Source of the DNA: a virus
Strand: one strand, 5' to 3'
Virus record (IMG/VR): IMGVR_UViG_3300045999_007041
Coordinates: 1-30,168 of that record
DNA: 30,168 nucleotides
Position numbers and translations under genes: made by a program. Positions within the stretch are counted from its first letter, which is position 1. Each line of letters opens with the position of its first letter. This document shows positions 22,635-29,768 of the stretch, piece after piece. Under the pieces are notes generated by a model, which was not told the origin of the DNA, did no database searches, and saw only the letters and a program-made list of their open reading frames with translations.

Positions 22635-23082
22635 GCTGGCTTTTGCCGTGCAAACGTGGACGGTGGCCCTCGAGGACATTCCGGATCATATGTTGGGGCC
22701 AGCCTGGAAGCGGGCCACCAAGGAACACGACTGGAGCAAGCCGTTTCCCGCCCATGCACTGATGCCAGCGTACAAGGCACTCCTCCTCGAGGATCGCGAG
22801 AAACGCCAGACGCTGGGCGGTCGACGTCGAGACGACACGACCCGCTGCCGGTATTGTGATGATACGGGCTATGTCCCCATTGCGACCTACTGCCCGACAG
22901 GAAATGAGTGGTACTACCCTGTCTATGGCTGCCAGTGCGCGGCGACGCCAATCAGCCAGCGGCAGGCCGTCCAGGTGCGCGATTGCTGGGAGCGTGACGA
23001 TCGGGGCCGATGGGTGCCAGGGTCAGCCAGCGAATCGATCAAATGCAGGTGCGGATTCTGCCGCATGAAAGGGGGCGCATGA
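22477..23082 (+). CDS. Replication-associated protein with C-terminal cysteine motifs
   Basis: 201 residues from ATG 22477, with AAGGAG ten bases before; ATG 22510 is an alternative. The first part is helical (SERPSNTSS, ERQSAIATLIQQTRSL). The middle has DIPDHMLGPAWKRATKEHDWSKPFPAHALMPAYKAL, a pattern found in phage proteins next to DnaD-like initiators. The end carries CRYCDDTGY, GCQC and KCRCGFC, likely zinc knuckles. A helicase loader or accessory role is inferred from the neighbour. It overlaps the previous gene by 158 bases, unusually long for this genome. Confidence 0.65.
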   Translation: MDRIDQYAKATMSEQSERPSNTSSVSPERQSAIATLIQQTRSLSSLPLSVGNELAFAVQTWTVALEDIPDHMLGPAWKRATKEHDWSKPFPAHALMPAYKALLLEDREKRQTLGGRRRDDTTRCRYCDDTGYVPIATYCPTGNEWYYPVYGCQCAATPISQRQAVQVRDCWERDDRGRWVPGSASESIKCRCGFCRMKGGA

Positions 23083-23381
23083 GATTAAGGCGCATCATCG
23101 ACATCAACCTGCTGACCAATCGGAGCCAGCAGAGCATTCAAGTGGATCTGTATACGGGCCACCGGACAACGATTATCAGAACCGTGAAGGATGTGGTCAC
23201 CAAAGCCGGGATCACCACCGGAACGATTACCATCGAACACCAGGACTACACGGTCCGACAGGTCGGCAAGTCTAACGAGTGGTACTTCTGCGACGCCAAC
23301 GGGCAGCGTGTAAGGCAGGAATTCGACAAGCAAAACAACGACGAAAAAGCCTACCGCGAGAAGCGGGAGAAGGGGGAGTAA
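23079..23381 (+). CDS. Hypothetical protein
   Basis: 100 residues from ATG 23079 (ATGA overlap with the previous stop, AAAGGGGG upstream). Beta-rich N-terminus (RLRRIIDINLLTNRSQQSIQVDLYTGHRTTIIRTVKDVV) and ITIEHQDYTVRQVGKSNEWYF, then a charged lysine/glutamate tail. No known family. It is coupled to the following small genes. Confidence 0.6.
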   Translation: MRLRRIIDINLLTNRSQQSIQVDLYTGHRTTIIRTVKDVVTKAGITTGTITIEHQDYTVRQVGKSNEWYFCDANGQRVRQEFDKQNNDEKAYREKREKGE

Positions 23382-23545
23382 TGGAGTACATCTCAGAAAA
23401 AGACATCCTGATACAGCAGCTGCAAAGTGCCCTATGTCACGCCCTGGTCTTCATTGACGAGGTGGAGCGTGATTTCGGCGTCGTGCCAGAAGAGGATGTG
23501 CTGGAACGAATCACTGCCGCAATCGCGGCAGCAAAGGGGGAGTGA
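23381..23545 (+). CDS. Small hypothetical protein, first of a paralogous trio
   Basis: 54 residues, ATG 23381 in a TAATG overlap, GGGGGAG just before. It reads EKDILIQQLQSALCHALVFIDEVERDF and ends ERITAAIAAAKGE. The same ending (AAIAAAKGE) closes the next gene product, and the DNA around the two ends (23515-23547 and 23748-23780) is 30/33 identical. This indicates duplication by recombination. Function unknown. Confidence 0.65.
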   Translation: MEYISEKDILIQQLQSALCHALVFIDEVERDFGVVPEEDVLERITAAIAAAKGE

Positions 23546-23780
23546 TGGCTGAGAAGTTAAACATTGCGCGATACAAGATGTCTCCCGGAACGATATGGCA
23601 AGACGACCTCGACATTGCCACAGTGTACGAGGAAGAATACCTGCATCTGCTTGCTGCTGCGCCGCTGATGCTGGAGGCGTTGGAACGAGTCCTCGCTGTT
23701 TACGGCTTGCCAGGGCGAGCCATAACGGCAGCCATACCAGACGTGATTGCCGCAATCGCAGCGGCCAAGGGGGAGTGATG
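23515..23780 (+). repeat. Pair of 33-base direct repeats at gene junctions
   Basis: Bases 23515-23547 and 23748-23780 match at 30 of 33 positions. Each copy covers the last codons, the GGGGGAG ribosome site, the TGA stop and the ATG of the following gene. Recombination between such copies would add or delete a whole small gene, which would explain the tandem arrangement. Confidence 0.8.
23545..23778 (+). CDS. Small hypothetical protein, second of the trio
   Basis: 77 residues from ATG 23545 (TGATG), or GTG 23542. EEYLHLLAAAPLMLEALERVLAVYGLPG contains the 'AAAPLMLEaLe' helix seen again in the third protein and in many short phage proteins of unknown role. Its C-terminus DVIAAIAAAKGE is shared with the first protein, so this product looks like a chimera of its neighbours' two motifs. 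Confidence 0.65.
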   Translation: MAEKLNIARYKMSPGTIWQDDLDIATVYEEEYLHLLAAAPLMLEALERVLAVYGLPGRAITAAIPDVIAAIAAAKGE

Positions 23781-24089
23781 CCATATACACCAGGCCCATG
23801 GACTGCGGACGCGTTCCGTGGAACGGATGAATACGATGACCCAGATACGCCCATAGTCGTGATGTTGCCACCGAAATACTATTGGTCGCCAAACATCGTC
23901 AGCATACCCGCAGCACTTCAGCAGGTCAGTGACGCCAAGCTGATAGCAGCAGCGCCGCTGATGCTGGAGACGCTAAAGGCCACGCTTGAGCAATTGCAAT
24001 CAATGGGCGAGATGATTAGCGACGCAACTATCCGGCGAATCAAAACCGCTATAGAGGAAGCTCAGTACGACTGGGACGAAGAAGGGTAA
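23778..24089 (+). CDS. Small hypothetical protein, third of the trio
   Basis: 103 residues from ATG 23778 (TGATG, GGGGGAG). MPYTPGPWTADAFRGTDEYDDPDTPIVVM, then SDAKLIAAAPLMLETLKATLEQLQ is the pattern of a widespread phage family: a 'PGPW' N-terminus, 'DA.LIAAAP.ml..Lk' and a final helical region. Its function is unknown. Confidence 0.7.
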   Translation: MPYTPGPWTADAFRGTDEYDDPDTPIVVMLPPKYYWSPNIVSIPAALQQVSDAKLIAAAPLMLETLKATLEQLQSMGEMISDATIRRIKTAIEEAQYDWDEEG

Positions 24090-24139
24090 GCTGGTAGATA
24101 ATTCGGTAATTCCGATTTAAACACAACAGGAGAACAACA

Positions 24140-24448
24140 ATGCCAAAATACAACGCAAGAGTGGATCGCAACCAGGCGGAAATCGTCGAAGCTTTCCGCC
24201 GCTACGGGGCCAGCGTGGCGCATACTCACACACTGGGCCAAGGTTTCCCAGATTTGGTAGTGGGCTATCGTGGCCAAAACTGGCTGGTCGAGGTGAAGGA
24301 CTGGATGAAGCCGCCCAGCCAGCGCAAGCTGACGCCAGCAGAGCAGGAGTTCCGCGATGCTTGGCGCGGCTCATATTACGTGGTCGAGACCGTGGGAGAC
24401 GTGGCCGCAATGCTCGAGGCATACCACAAGCTCGAGGAGGCAGCATGA
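24140..24448 (+). CDS. VRR-NUC-like / PD-(D/E)XK nuclease
   Basis: 102 residues. RYGASVAHTHTLGQGFPDLVVGYRGQNWLVEVKDW shows the PD...(D/E)xK nuclease core: D38 in FPDLV and E51-V-K53 in LVEVKD. The short size and 'G.GFPDLvvG..g....vEvKd' pattern match stand-alone VRR-NUC/Holliday-junction-resolvase-like phage enzymes, which cut branched DNA. GGAG precedes the ATG. Its end overlaps the DHFR start (ATGA), and it is near replication genes, suggesting a role in processing replication intermediates. Confidence 0.75.
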   Translation: MPKYNARVDRNQAEIVEAFRRYGASVAHTHTLGQGFPDLVVGYRGQNWLVEVKDWMKPPSQRKLTPAEQEFRDAWRGSYYVVETVGDVAAMLEAYHKLEEAA

Positions 24449-25302
24449 TTATCTCGATCATTGCAGCCTTGGACGAGCGGGGCACCATCGGCCAGGACAA
24501 TCGGATTCCGTGGCGGCAGGCGGCAGATCTGAAGCGATTCCGCCATCTCACCAGCGGTCACCACGTGGTCATGGGCAGACGAACCTACGAGAGCCTGCCC
24601 CAGCCGCGAGTGCTGCCCGATCGCAAAATAATCGTCCTCTCCACAACCGATGAGTTTGCCCGCACTCTGCCCGATCACGTGATCCACCAGCGGTCAATCT
24701 TCTCCGCGATGGAGTACGCCGAGAATGCCGGGGAGACGGAGCTGTTCTTGATCGGCGGCTGGGAGGTGTACATGATGGGCTTGTTGTTTGCCGATCGGCT
24801 GTACCTGACCAAAGTACGCACCTACACGCGTGGGAAAGTGACCAAGTTTCCGGACATTGCCTGGAAAGATTGGGAACTGCGGCAGTCGGCTGGGCCATAT
24901 TCGGCCGACGCGCACAACCAGCACGCCTATACGTTTGAGCTGCACGAGCGACTTACTGAGGATGTGTTGACGGCGCGGCGACGCGAGAAGCGGCTGAAGC
25001 AGTTGGAGGCGCATCGGATCAGGACCATGACTGACGTGGTTTGCGAGGGCTGCGGGGTGCAATTCCGACGCGCCTTGGCTGATGTCAAGTCCAGCCTCAA
25101 AAATGGCCGGCAGATTTTCTGTAGCAACAGCTGCGCCGCCAAAACTCGCAACGGAATTATTAGTCAGCTGACAACTATTTCTTGCAAGTGCGAGAAATGC
25201 GGGATAGAGTTCACGCGGCCAGCCAGCCTGGCAAAAAACAAGCATCATTACTGTAGCAAGGCTTGCTATCGAGCAGACTTGAAACGAGTCAGAAATTTGT
25301 AG
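24445..25302 (+). CDS. Dihydrofolate reductase fused to two C-terminal zinc knuckles
   Basis: 285 residues from ATG 24445 (ATGA overlap, GAGGAGG upstream). Residues 1-168 are a DHFR: MIISIIAALDERGTIG, D28 in AADLKRF as the catalytic acid, VVMGRRTYESL, FLIGGWEVY (a Trp where the third Gly of IGGG is usual) and YTFELHER. Residues 170-193 form a basic linker. Residues 200-230 (C200/C203, C226/C230) and 249-274 (C249/C252, C270/C274) are two zinc knuckles of the HNH-like DNA-binding kind, without nuclease His/Asn residues. The enzyme would reduce dihydrofolate for dTMP or purine synthesis. The zinc tail suggests tethering to DNA or to a replication complex. No thymidylate synthase is in the window. 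Confidence 0.82.
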   Translation: MIISIIAALDERGTIGQDNRIPWRQAADLKRFRHLTSGHHVVMGRRTYESLPQPRVLPDRKIIVLSTTDEFARTLPDHVIHQRSIFSAMEYAENAGETELFLIGGWEVYMMGLLFADRLYLTKVRTYTRGKVTKFPDIAWKDWELRQSAGPYSADAHNQHAYTFELHERLTEDVLTARRREKRLKQLEAHRIRTMTDVVCEGCGVQFRRALADVKSSLKNGRQIFCSNSCAAKTRNGIISQLTTISCKCEKCGIEFTRPASLAKNKHHYCSKACYRADLKRVRNL

Positions 25303-25311
25303 GAGGAACAA

Positions 25312-25686
25312 ATGGTCACAGCACAAGATTTTGTCGCAGCAGTTGAGAATTTCGCGATCACTCGCCTTTTCTACGAAGCGTTGGTCAGGGAGGGCAACGT
25401 TCTTGCGGAGGACGTGGCCACGTATGAGCCAAACACACCCGCTCACCGCGCTGCTATGGATCGTTATGAGCGCATCCAGAGCGCGGCGGCCTCGGCTCAG
25501 ACTGCCTTGGACCGGTACGAGCTGAAGTTTCTCGCTGTCCAGTATATTGAGCGCATCTATACGGTGGAAGGCGAATACGTCGATGAGATCGAGAACACAC
25601 TGTCGCGGCTCAGGATCGCAGGCGGCACGGAAGCGGCAAAGGCCATTGCCGACCAGCTCGAAAGTCGCTATGAGGAGGCGCGATAA
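25312..25686 (+). CDS. Helical hypothetical protein
   Basis: 124 residues with a strong GGAGG before ATG 25312. It is nearly all helix: DFVAAVENFAITRLFYEALVREGN, then AALDRYEL-like and EIENTLSRLRIAGGTEAAKAIADQLE heptads. Its stop overlaps the dCTP deaminase ATG (TAATG). I recognise no family. Being wedged between two nucleotide-metabolism genes suggests, without proving, a related role. Confidence 0.65.
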   Translation: MVTAQDFVAAVENFAITRLFYEALVREGNVLAEDVATYEPNTPAHRAAMDRYERIQSAAASAQTALDRYELKFLAVQYIERIYTVEGEYVDEIENTLSRLRIAGGTEAAKAIADQLESRYEEAR

Positions 25687-26279
25687 TGGTGCGAGGTGAT
25701 AGATGGTGGAGGCATTACGGGCCGCAGATTGTGACGGATTTTCAGCCGGGACAGGTGCGCGAGGAGCAGACCTGTCCGGTTGAGGTGGGACGTGTTATCA
25801 GCTACGGCACCAGCTCTGCAGGATATGACCTGCGGCTGTGGGGTGGTGGCTTGCAGCGGTTCGATTATGGGTTCGCCGAGGAGATTGACCCCAAGCGATT
25901 TGAGCGTCGTCAGCTGGCCGATATTCCATTGAAGCAATTTGCAGGCGGTGACTACTACCTGATGCCCGAATATTCCTACGCACTAGGCGCGACCCTCGAG
26001 ACCATCACCATTTCACGCGATCATCTGGGGCTCGTTGTTGGCAAGTCCACCTATGCGCGGTGTGGCTTGATCGTCAACACGACGCCCCTCGAGCCAGGAT
26101 GGACGGGCCAGCTTGTGCTCGAGCTGCACAACGCCACGCCGCTTCCGCTCCGGGTCTACGCTCGAGAGGGAATTGCGCAACTGCTGATGCTCCCCATTGA
26201 TATGACCCCAGAAGTCACGTATGCGGATCGTCAGGGCAAATATCAGGGGCAGATGGGCATTACTATGGCGAGAGTTTGA
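25686..26279 (+). CDS. dcd: dCTP deaminase (Dcd/dUTPase superfamily)
   Basis: 197 residues. YGTSSAGYDLRLWGGG (40-55), GLVVGKSTYARCGLIV (115-130) and PLEPGWTGQLVLELHNATPLPLRVYAREGIAQLLML (135-169) are the Dcd motifs. The Glu in LVLEL (E146) matches the catalytic glutamate, and GKSTYAR is the nucleotide-binding turn. The enzyme converts dCTP to dUTP, the precursor of dUMP and dTMP, complementing the nearby DHFR. A dUTPase or bifunctional activity cannot be excluded. GAGGAGG precedes the start. Confidence 0.82.
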   Translation: MVRGDRWWRHYGPQIVTDFQPGQVREEQTCPVEVGRVISYGTSSAGYDLRLWGGGLQRFDYGFAEEIDPKRFERRQLADIPLKQFAGGDYYLMPEYSYALGATLETITISRDHLGLVVGKSTYARCGLIVNTTPLEPGWTGQLVLELHNATPLPLRVYAREGIAQLLMLPIDMTPEVTYADRQGKYQGQMGITMARV

Positions 26280-26297
26280 TCAACATACGGAGGAATT

Positions 26298-26954
26298 ATG
26301 AACGAAAAACGGAGTGCTTTTGACTGGATCATGTTTCTGATGATCCACCTGATTCTTATCGGCGGCATCAGCTATGCCGGATTTCAGATCTACGGGTCAC
26401 GGCTGGGTGTCTGGGTAGCAGCTTCGGCGGCTGTGGCTGGCCTGACCAGTGCCTACTTGTACGCCAAGATTGTCCCCGGCGAGACGATCATGAAAGTCTT
26501 GCTTGGCTTGAGCGTCGCAGCAAATGCGGCGTATATGGTGCACAACGGAGCCAAGGCGATCGGCATCAGCGCATTCAACGATCAGCAGATTCGCAAGTAT
26601 GAGGCCGGAATGGCAGCGGCAGCAGGGGCCACGACTCGCCGAATTGCCAGTAGCCTGGGGGCTTCGGTGAAAGATGCCACGGCCTTGGAGAAGACATTCT
26701 CCGACGGTGTGTCGACCGTGGCAGCGTTGCTTGCCTTTGTGGAGATGTCACTTGCCATCATCTTCTTCGCGGTGGCATCGAAGCGCGTCTCAGCCATCGA
26801 GCGTGGCAACGATCCACAGCCTATGCCACACGTGGCCCCGCACCCACCTCCGATGCTGCCACGTGCCGGAATGGGCTTTGCCACAGGTTCCACCAACTTC
26901 TCCACAGGTGGCAGTCCGGTAAATGGCAATGGGAACACCGACCCAAAAGCCTAA
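26298..26954 (+). CDS. Multi-pass membrane protein with Pro/Gly-rich tail
   Basis: 218 residues with GGAGG before the ATG. Hydrophobic helices are predicted near 10-30, 36-56, 64-82 and 140-160 (SLAIIFFAVASKRV). Between them lies an Ala-rich soluble helix (RKYEAGMAAAAGATTRRIASSLGASVKDATALEKTF). The C-terminal 50 residues are Pro/Gly/Asn-rich and cytoplasm-like. It lies between dcd and a DNA-binding protein gene. I do not recognise it. The DNA of its second half carries eight TGCCAC/GTGGCA sites. Confidence 0.65.
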   Translation: MNEKRSAFDWIMFLMIHLILIGGISYAGFQIYGSRLGVWVAASAAVAGLTSAYLYAKIVPGETIMKVLLGLSVAANAAYMVHNGAKAIGISAFNDQQIRKYEAGMAAAAGATTRRIASSLGASVKDATALEKTFSDGVSTVAALLAFVEMSLAIIFFAVASKRVSAIERGNDPQPMPHVAPHPPPMLPRAGMGFATGSTNFSTGGSPVNGNGNTDPKA

Positions 26955-26980
26955 CCCCGGGGGCCAACCGGGGGAGTGTG

Positions 26981-27424
26981 ATGAGTAACTACTCCTCGCC
27001 ACGGGTGGCAACCACGCCACCCGTCGCCATTGCCACACTGGAGCCGGTCGAGGCTGATGTGGACTGGCCCGAGGAGATTCCTATAACAGACCCGCCACGG
27101 GTGGCAGCGACGCTTACGCCAGAGCAGGAGCCGACGCCACAGACCGCGCTTGTGGATGCCACACGGCCGATAGAAGAAGCGCAAAGCCTATTGCCACCTG
27201 TGGGAATTGCGCTAAGTGTTGATCACGTTAGAGTTAGCGAAAACACATACGCATTCCGGCTGCGCTGGTCAAATCCAGTGGGAGTGAGTCCCAAGCGACC
27301 AGCGATCTATTTCCAGTGGGTACACAAGACCGTATTTGATATGATCACGGAGGATAAAGCAGCATATGGCAACTTCAAGCAACAAGTCATCGCAGAATTC
27401 ACTAAGCAGCAGGAAGCCGTTTGA
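26981..27424 (+). CDS. Acidic proline-rich hypothetical protein
   Basis: 147 residues from ATG 26981, with GGGGGAG four bases upstream. The first 70 residues are Pro/Thr/Glu-rich and disordered-like (PPRVAATLTPEQEPTPQ). The rest is more structured (VRVSENTYAFRLRWSNPVG, AIYFQWVHKTVFDMITEDK). No family recognised. It holds five of the TGCCAC cluster sites. Confidence 0.55.
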   Translation: MSNYSSPRVATTPPVAIATLEPVEADVDWPEEIPITDPPRVAATLTPEQEPTPQTALVDATRPIEEAQSLLPPVGIALSVDHVRVSENTYAFRLRWSNPVGVSPKRPAIYFQWVHKTVFDMITEDKAAYGNFKQQVIAEFTKQQEAV

Positions 27425-27599
27425 ACCGATCAGCCACGTGTGGGAGATCCCGGCTGCGCTCTACGAATGCCGTCAGCTTGCCATAGACGGGAAGAACTTG
27501 GCGCTGGTGGCACTCCTCGAGTCAATCATCCGTGTGGCAGGGGTCGAGGCCCACACGTGGAGCAACCTGCCACAGATAGCAATTGCCACAGGAGAGTGA
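27366..27599 (+). CDS. Small hypothetical protein overlapping its neighbour
   Basis: 77 residues from ATG 27366, overlapping the previous gene by 59 bases, with GGAGG twelve bases upstream. After a Ser-rich start (MATSSNKSSQNSLSSRKPF) comes a helical segment VWEIPAALYECRQLAIDGKNLALVALLESIIRVAGV. The frame reads through four TGCCAC/GTGGCA sites. No function recognised. Confidence 0.5.
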   Translation: MATSSNKSSQNSLSSRKPFEPISHVWEIPAALYECRQLAIDGKNLALVALLESIIRVAGVEAHTWSNLPQIAIATGE

Positions 27600-27600
27600 T

Positions 27601-28416
27601 ATGGCAGACGAGCAATCGTTGATTGTGGGTGGATATGGGCGGCTCAATGAGCTGCCCGTCTTCACGTCGAGCGCGTGGGAAGATCACATCCAGGCGTGGC
27701 TGGACGCCGAGACCGCTGCCACAGAGCAGAGATGGCGGCAAGCTGCCATATGTGCAAGCGTGGTGACTCACTACGGGGAAAAGAGCGTCGAGCAGTTTGC
27801 CCAGTCGGTGGGCGTGCATCCTCGACGGGTCTATGAGTATCGAGCGGTCTATACCCTGGCGCAGGAATTCGGCGCTCGTCCGCCTAATCTGCAATTCTCT
27901 CATTACGTCGTGGCGTCCTCAGCCGATCAGCCCCTCGAGGTCCTCGAGGCCGCGGCCGAAAACAGCCTCTCCGTTCGCGACGTCAAGCGGCTGATTGCCG
28001 ACAAGCAAACCCCGCCCATCACCACTTCCCTTCCAGCAATCGCCGACAATCCCGCTGTGGTCGAAGCTTGGCACAGATACCAGCAGGCAGGGCGGGAGCT
28101 GATCCGCGTGGCGGCCGTCACCGCTCCGGCGATCCTCTACGCTCTCGAGGAGATCCAGTACGCTCTGGAGATCCCCGAGCAGACCGTGGCCGACCGGATC
28201 GTTTATGCCATCGAGACGCAAGGACTCACGGAGCTGGACACGATCGCGCAGGCACTTGGGCAGGATCGGGAGCGGGTCAGGGTCTGGTTGGCGCGAATGG
28301 TCGAGGCTGGTCAGCTCTCAGTCAGGCGGCAGGAGCTGGACGAGCGCGTCCCGGGTGCTCGAGGGCCAGCACGGGTCTATTACAGCGTGACAAGCGGAGG
28401 TGGCCATGATGTTTGA
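27601..28416 (+). CDS. DNA-binding protein with N-terminal HTH and C-terminal winged helix
   Basis: 271 residues. KSVEQFAQSVGVHPRRVYEYRAVYTLAQEF (61-90) is a helix-turn-helix that resembles those of ParB-like or DUF3102-type phage proteins. The C-terminal part (190-250, GLTELDTIAQALGQDRERVRVWLARMVEAGQL) looks like a winged helix. Two DNA-binding domains in one protein fit a partition, replication or regulatory protein. GGAGAG precedes ATG 27601. The TGCCAC cluster spans the region just upstream and its first 120 bases, so this protein is the natural candidate ligand. Confidence 0.62.
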   Translation: MADEQSLIVGGYGRLNELPVFTSSAWEDHIQAWLDAETAATEQRWRQAAICASVVTHYGEKSVEQFAQSVGVHPRRVYEYRAVYTLAQEFGARPPNLQFSHYVVASSADQPLEVLEAAAENSLSVRDVKRLIADKQTPPITTSLPAIADNPAVVEAWHRYQQAGRELIRVAAVTAPAILYALEEIQYALEIPEQTVADRIVYAIETQGLTELDTIAQALGQDRERVRVWLARMVEAGQLSVRRQELDERVPGARGPARVYYSVTSGGGHDV

Positions 28417-28999
28417 GCCAGCTTTATTGACCGAGCAGCAGGTGCGGGATGTGTTTGGCCTGCACTCGACCAGGCAACGCAGCTTTGTCGGACGAGTAAA
28501 GGCGTTCACGCCACAGTTCAATCTGCATTGCCCCCAGTATGGCATCAACACCCCGGTCCGACTGGCGGCATTCTTGGCGCAGATTGGCCACGAGTCCGGA
28601 TCACTGGCTCATCTGAAAGAGATCTGGGGACCGACCGATCAGCAGCGACGATATGAGCCGCCGAGTAACCTGGCGGCGAGACTGGGCAACAACACGCCAG
28701 GGGATGGATTCCGCTTTCGTGGCCGTGGCCTGATTCAAATTACTGGCAGATCCAACTATGAGCAGGTGGGCGCGGGGCTGGGCGTCGACCTGATCCGCCA
28801 GCCGGAGCTACTCGAGCAACCAGATTATGCCGTCGCCTCCGCTTGTTGGTGGTGGCAGTCGCGAGGGTTGAATCAAATCGCGGACGCAAACTCGCTGGCA
28901 GCCTTTGAGCGAATCACGCGCATCATCAACGGTGGATTGAATGGTCAGCCTGATAGAGTGCGAAGATGGGAACTCGCCAAAAAAATAATTCTGCCGTGA
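28406..28999 (+). CDS. Endolysin, GH19 chitinase-like
   Basis: 197 residues from ATG 28406, with GCGGAGG in front (ATG 28409 also possible). RLAAFLAQIGHESGSL carries the H-E pair with catalytic Glu63, RFRGRGLIQITGRSNYEQVG is the second signature, and CWWWQSRGLNQIAD follows. This is the glycoside hydrolase 19 fold used by phage lysozymes to cut peptidoglycan. No signal peptide is visible, so release probably depends on a holin. The gene overlaps the upstream stop by 11 bases. Confidence 0.85.
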   Translation: MMFEPALLTEQQVRDVFGLHSTRQRSFVGRVKAFTPQFNLHCPQYGINTPVRLAAFLAQIGHESGSLAHLKEIWGPTDQQRRYEPPSNLAARLGNNTPGDGFRFRGRGLIQITGRSNYEQVGAGLGVDLIRQPELLEQPDYAVASACWWWQSRGLNQIADANSLAAFERITRIINGGLNGQPDRVRRWELAKKIILP

Positions 29000-29046
29000 T
29001 AGTATGAAGCCGGTGCAAAGTTGGAATTGTTGTTGTTTTCTTGTCG

Positions 29047-29075
29047 GTGGTGGCCTTTGCGCCACCACTTTTTTT
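29047..29075 (+). terminator. Intrinsic terminator after the endolysin
   Basis: GTGGTGGC (29047-29054), loop CTTTGC, GCCACCAC (29061-29068) and then seven T (29069-29075). The stem is perfect. The next gene's ribosome site GGAGGG (29080-29085) begins five bases after the T-run. This is the third time in this window that a terminator abuts a ribosome site. Confidence 0.9.
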
Positions 29076-29089
29076 ATCTGGAGGGTCGA

Positions 29090-29290
29090 ATGAACATCAT
29101 GGTTTGGGCAAAGGGATTGCTGGCGGCCATCATCGGCGGCGTCGCCAACTCGGTTACGCTGATGATTACTGATCCGCTGAATTTCAATCTGGGTGAGGGG
29201 ATCAACAAGCTCCTGACCGTGGCGGTAACGTCGGCGATTATCGCGGCGGCGGCTTATCTCAAGAAGTCGCCAATCCCGGAGGTGCAGTAA
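29090..29290 (+). CDS. Holin-like membrane protein
   Basis: 66 residues from ATG 29090, GGAGGG five bases upstream. MVWAKGLLAAIIGGVANSVTLMI and LLTVAVTSAIIAAAAYLKKSP form two hydrophobic helices, with a lysine pair after the second. The small size, two-helix topology and position after the endolysin fit a class II holin. Specific family assignment is not possible from sequence alone. Confidence 0.6.
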   Translation: MNIMVWAKGLLAAIIGGVANSVTLMITDPLNFNLGEGINKLLTVAVTSAIIAAAAYLKKSPIPEVQ

Positions 29291-29291
29291 C

Positions 29292-29768
29292 GTGCGAAAC
29301 ATCATCCTTGGACTGGTCGTCCTCATCGGTCTGAGTGGGGCGGCTTGTAACGATAAGGGCAAGCAGTTTGCGGCCACAACTGATCGCGTTGCCGGGTATG
29401 TCGGGACGGGCCTGATTCTGGTCGATCAGTATACTTCGACTGGCCAGATGTCGGCCGAAACCGGCGTGGCGATCGTGACGGTCTTGCGGCAGATCAACGC
29501 GCTCAATGGCCAGCTGGTGACGGAGGCGAAGACCTACGTTCAGCCGGATGGCAGCTTGGCCTTGACTGGTGACGGGCAGCAGAAGCTGCTCAACATCCTA
29601 GCCAGCTCAACCAGCATCATCAACACGCTTACCAACGATCCGCGGGTCTTGTCCTTGCCCGATACCCAAAAGACGCAGATCAACGCACTGGTGGGCAACC
29701 TGAGCGCAACAATCGCCACGCTGGGCGAGCTGGTCAAAACCGTCAAGCTGGTCAAGGAGGGTAAATGA
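29292..29768 (+). CDS. Secreted or lipid-anchored helical protein in the lysis cassette
   Basis: 158 residues from GTG 29292. The N-terminus MRNIILGLVVLIGLSGAAC is a signal sequence with Cys18-19 position as in lipoproteins, though the classical -3 Leu is absent (GAAC). The mature part is helical (TGVAIVTVLRQINALNGQLV, SSTSIINTLTNDPRVL). With the endolysin and holin-like genes upstream, a spanin-like lysis function is conceivable but not shown. Its stop overlaps the next start (ATGA). Confidence 0.55.
   Translation: MRNIILGLVVLIGLSGAACNDKGKQFAATTDRVAGYVGTGLILVDQYTSTGQMSAETGVAIVTVLRQINALNGQLVTEAKTYVQPDGSLALTGDGQQKLLNILASSTSIINTLTNDPRVLSLPDTQKTQINALVGNLSATIATLGELVKTVKLVKEGK

Larger units (their letters stand above)
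26675..27722 (+). repeat. Cluster of 18 TGCCAC / GTGGCA sites
   Basis: TGCCAC sites begin at 26675, 26824, 26857, 26879, 27031, 27157, 27192, 27568, 27584 and 27717. GTGGCA sites begin at 26718, 26772, 26803, 26908, 27005, 27101, 27507 and 27534. Elsewhere in the 30 kb I found only about one per 2 kb, so the density here is roughly 30-fold higher. The sites lie in different reading frames and in three genes, and some extend to TGCCACCCGTGG or TTGCCACAGG. This argues for DNA-level selection, such as iterons or a parS-like partition or operator array, not for a shared peptide. Confidence 0.7.

Noticed and set aside
24089-24140. Promoter or operator in the 50-base gap before the nuclease gene
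   Set aside because: GATAAT-like and TCGG..CCGA elements are visible but no matching -35, so nothing can be supported.
28068-28409. 113-codon plus-strand frame inside the HTH protein gene
   Set aside because: Gly/Arg/Ala-biased composition typical of a GC-rich shadow frame, without a plausible start signal.
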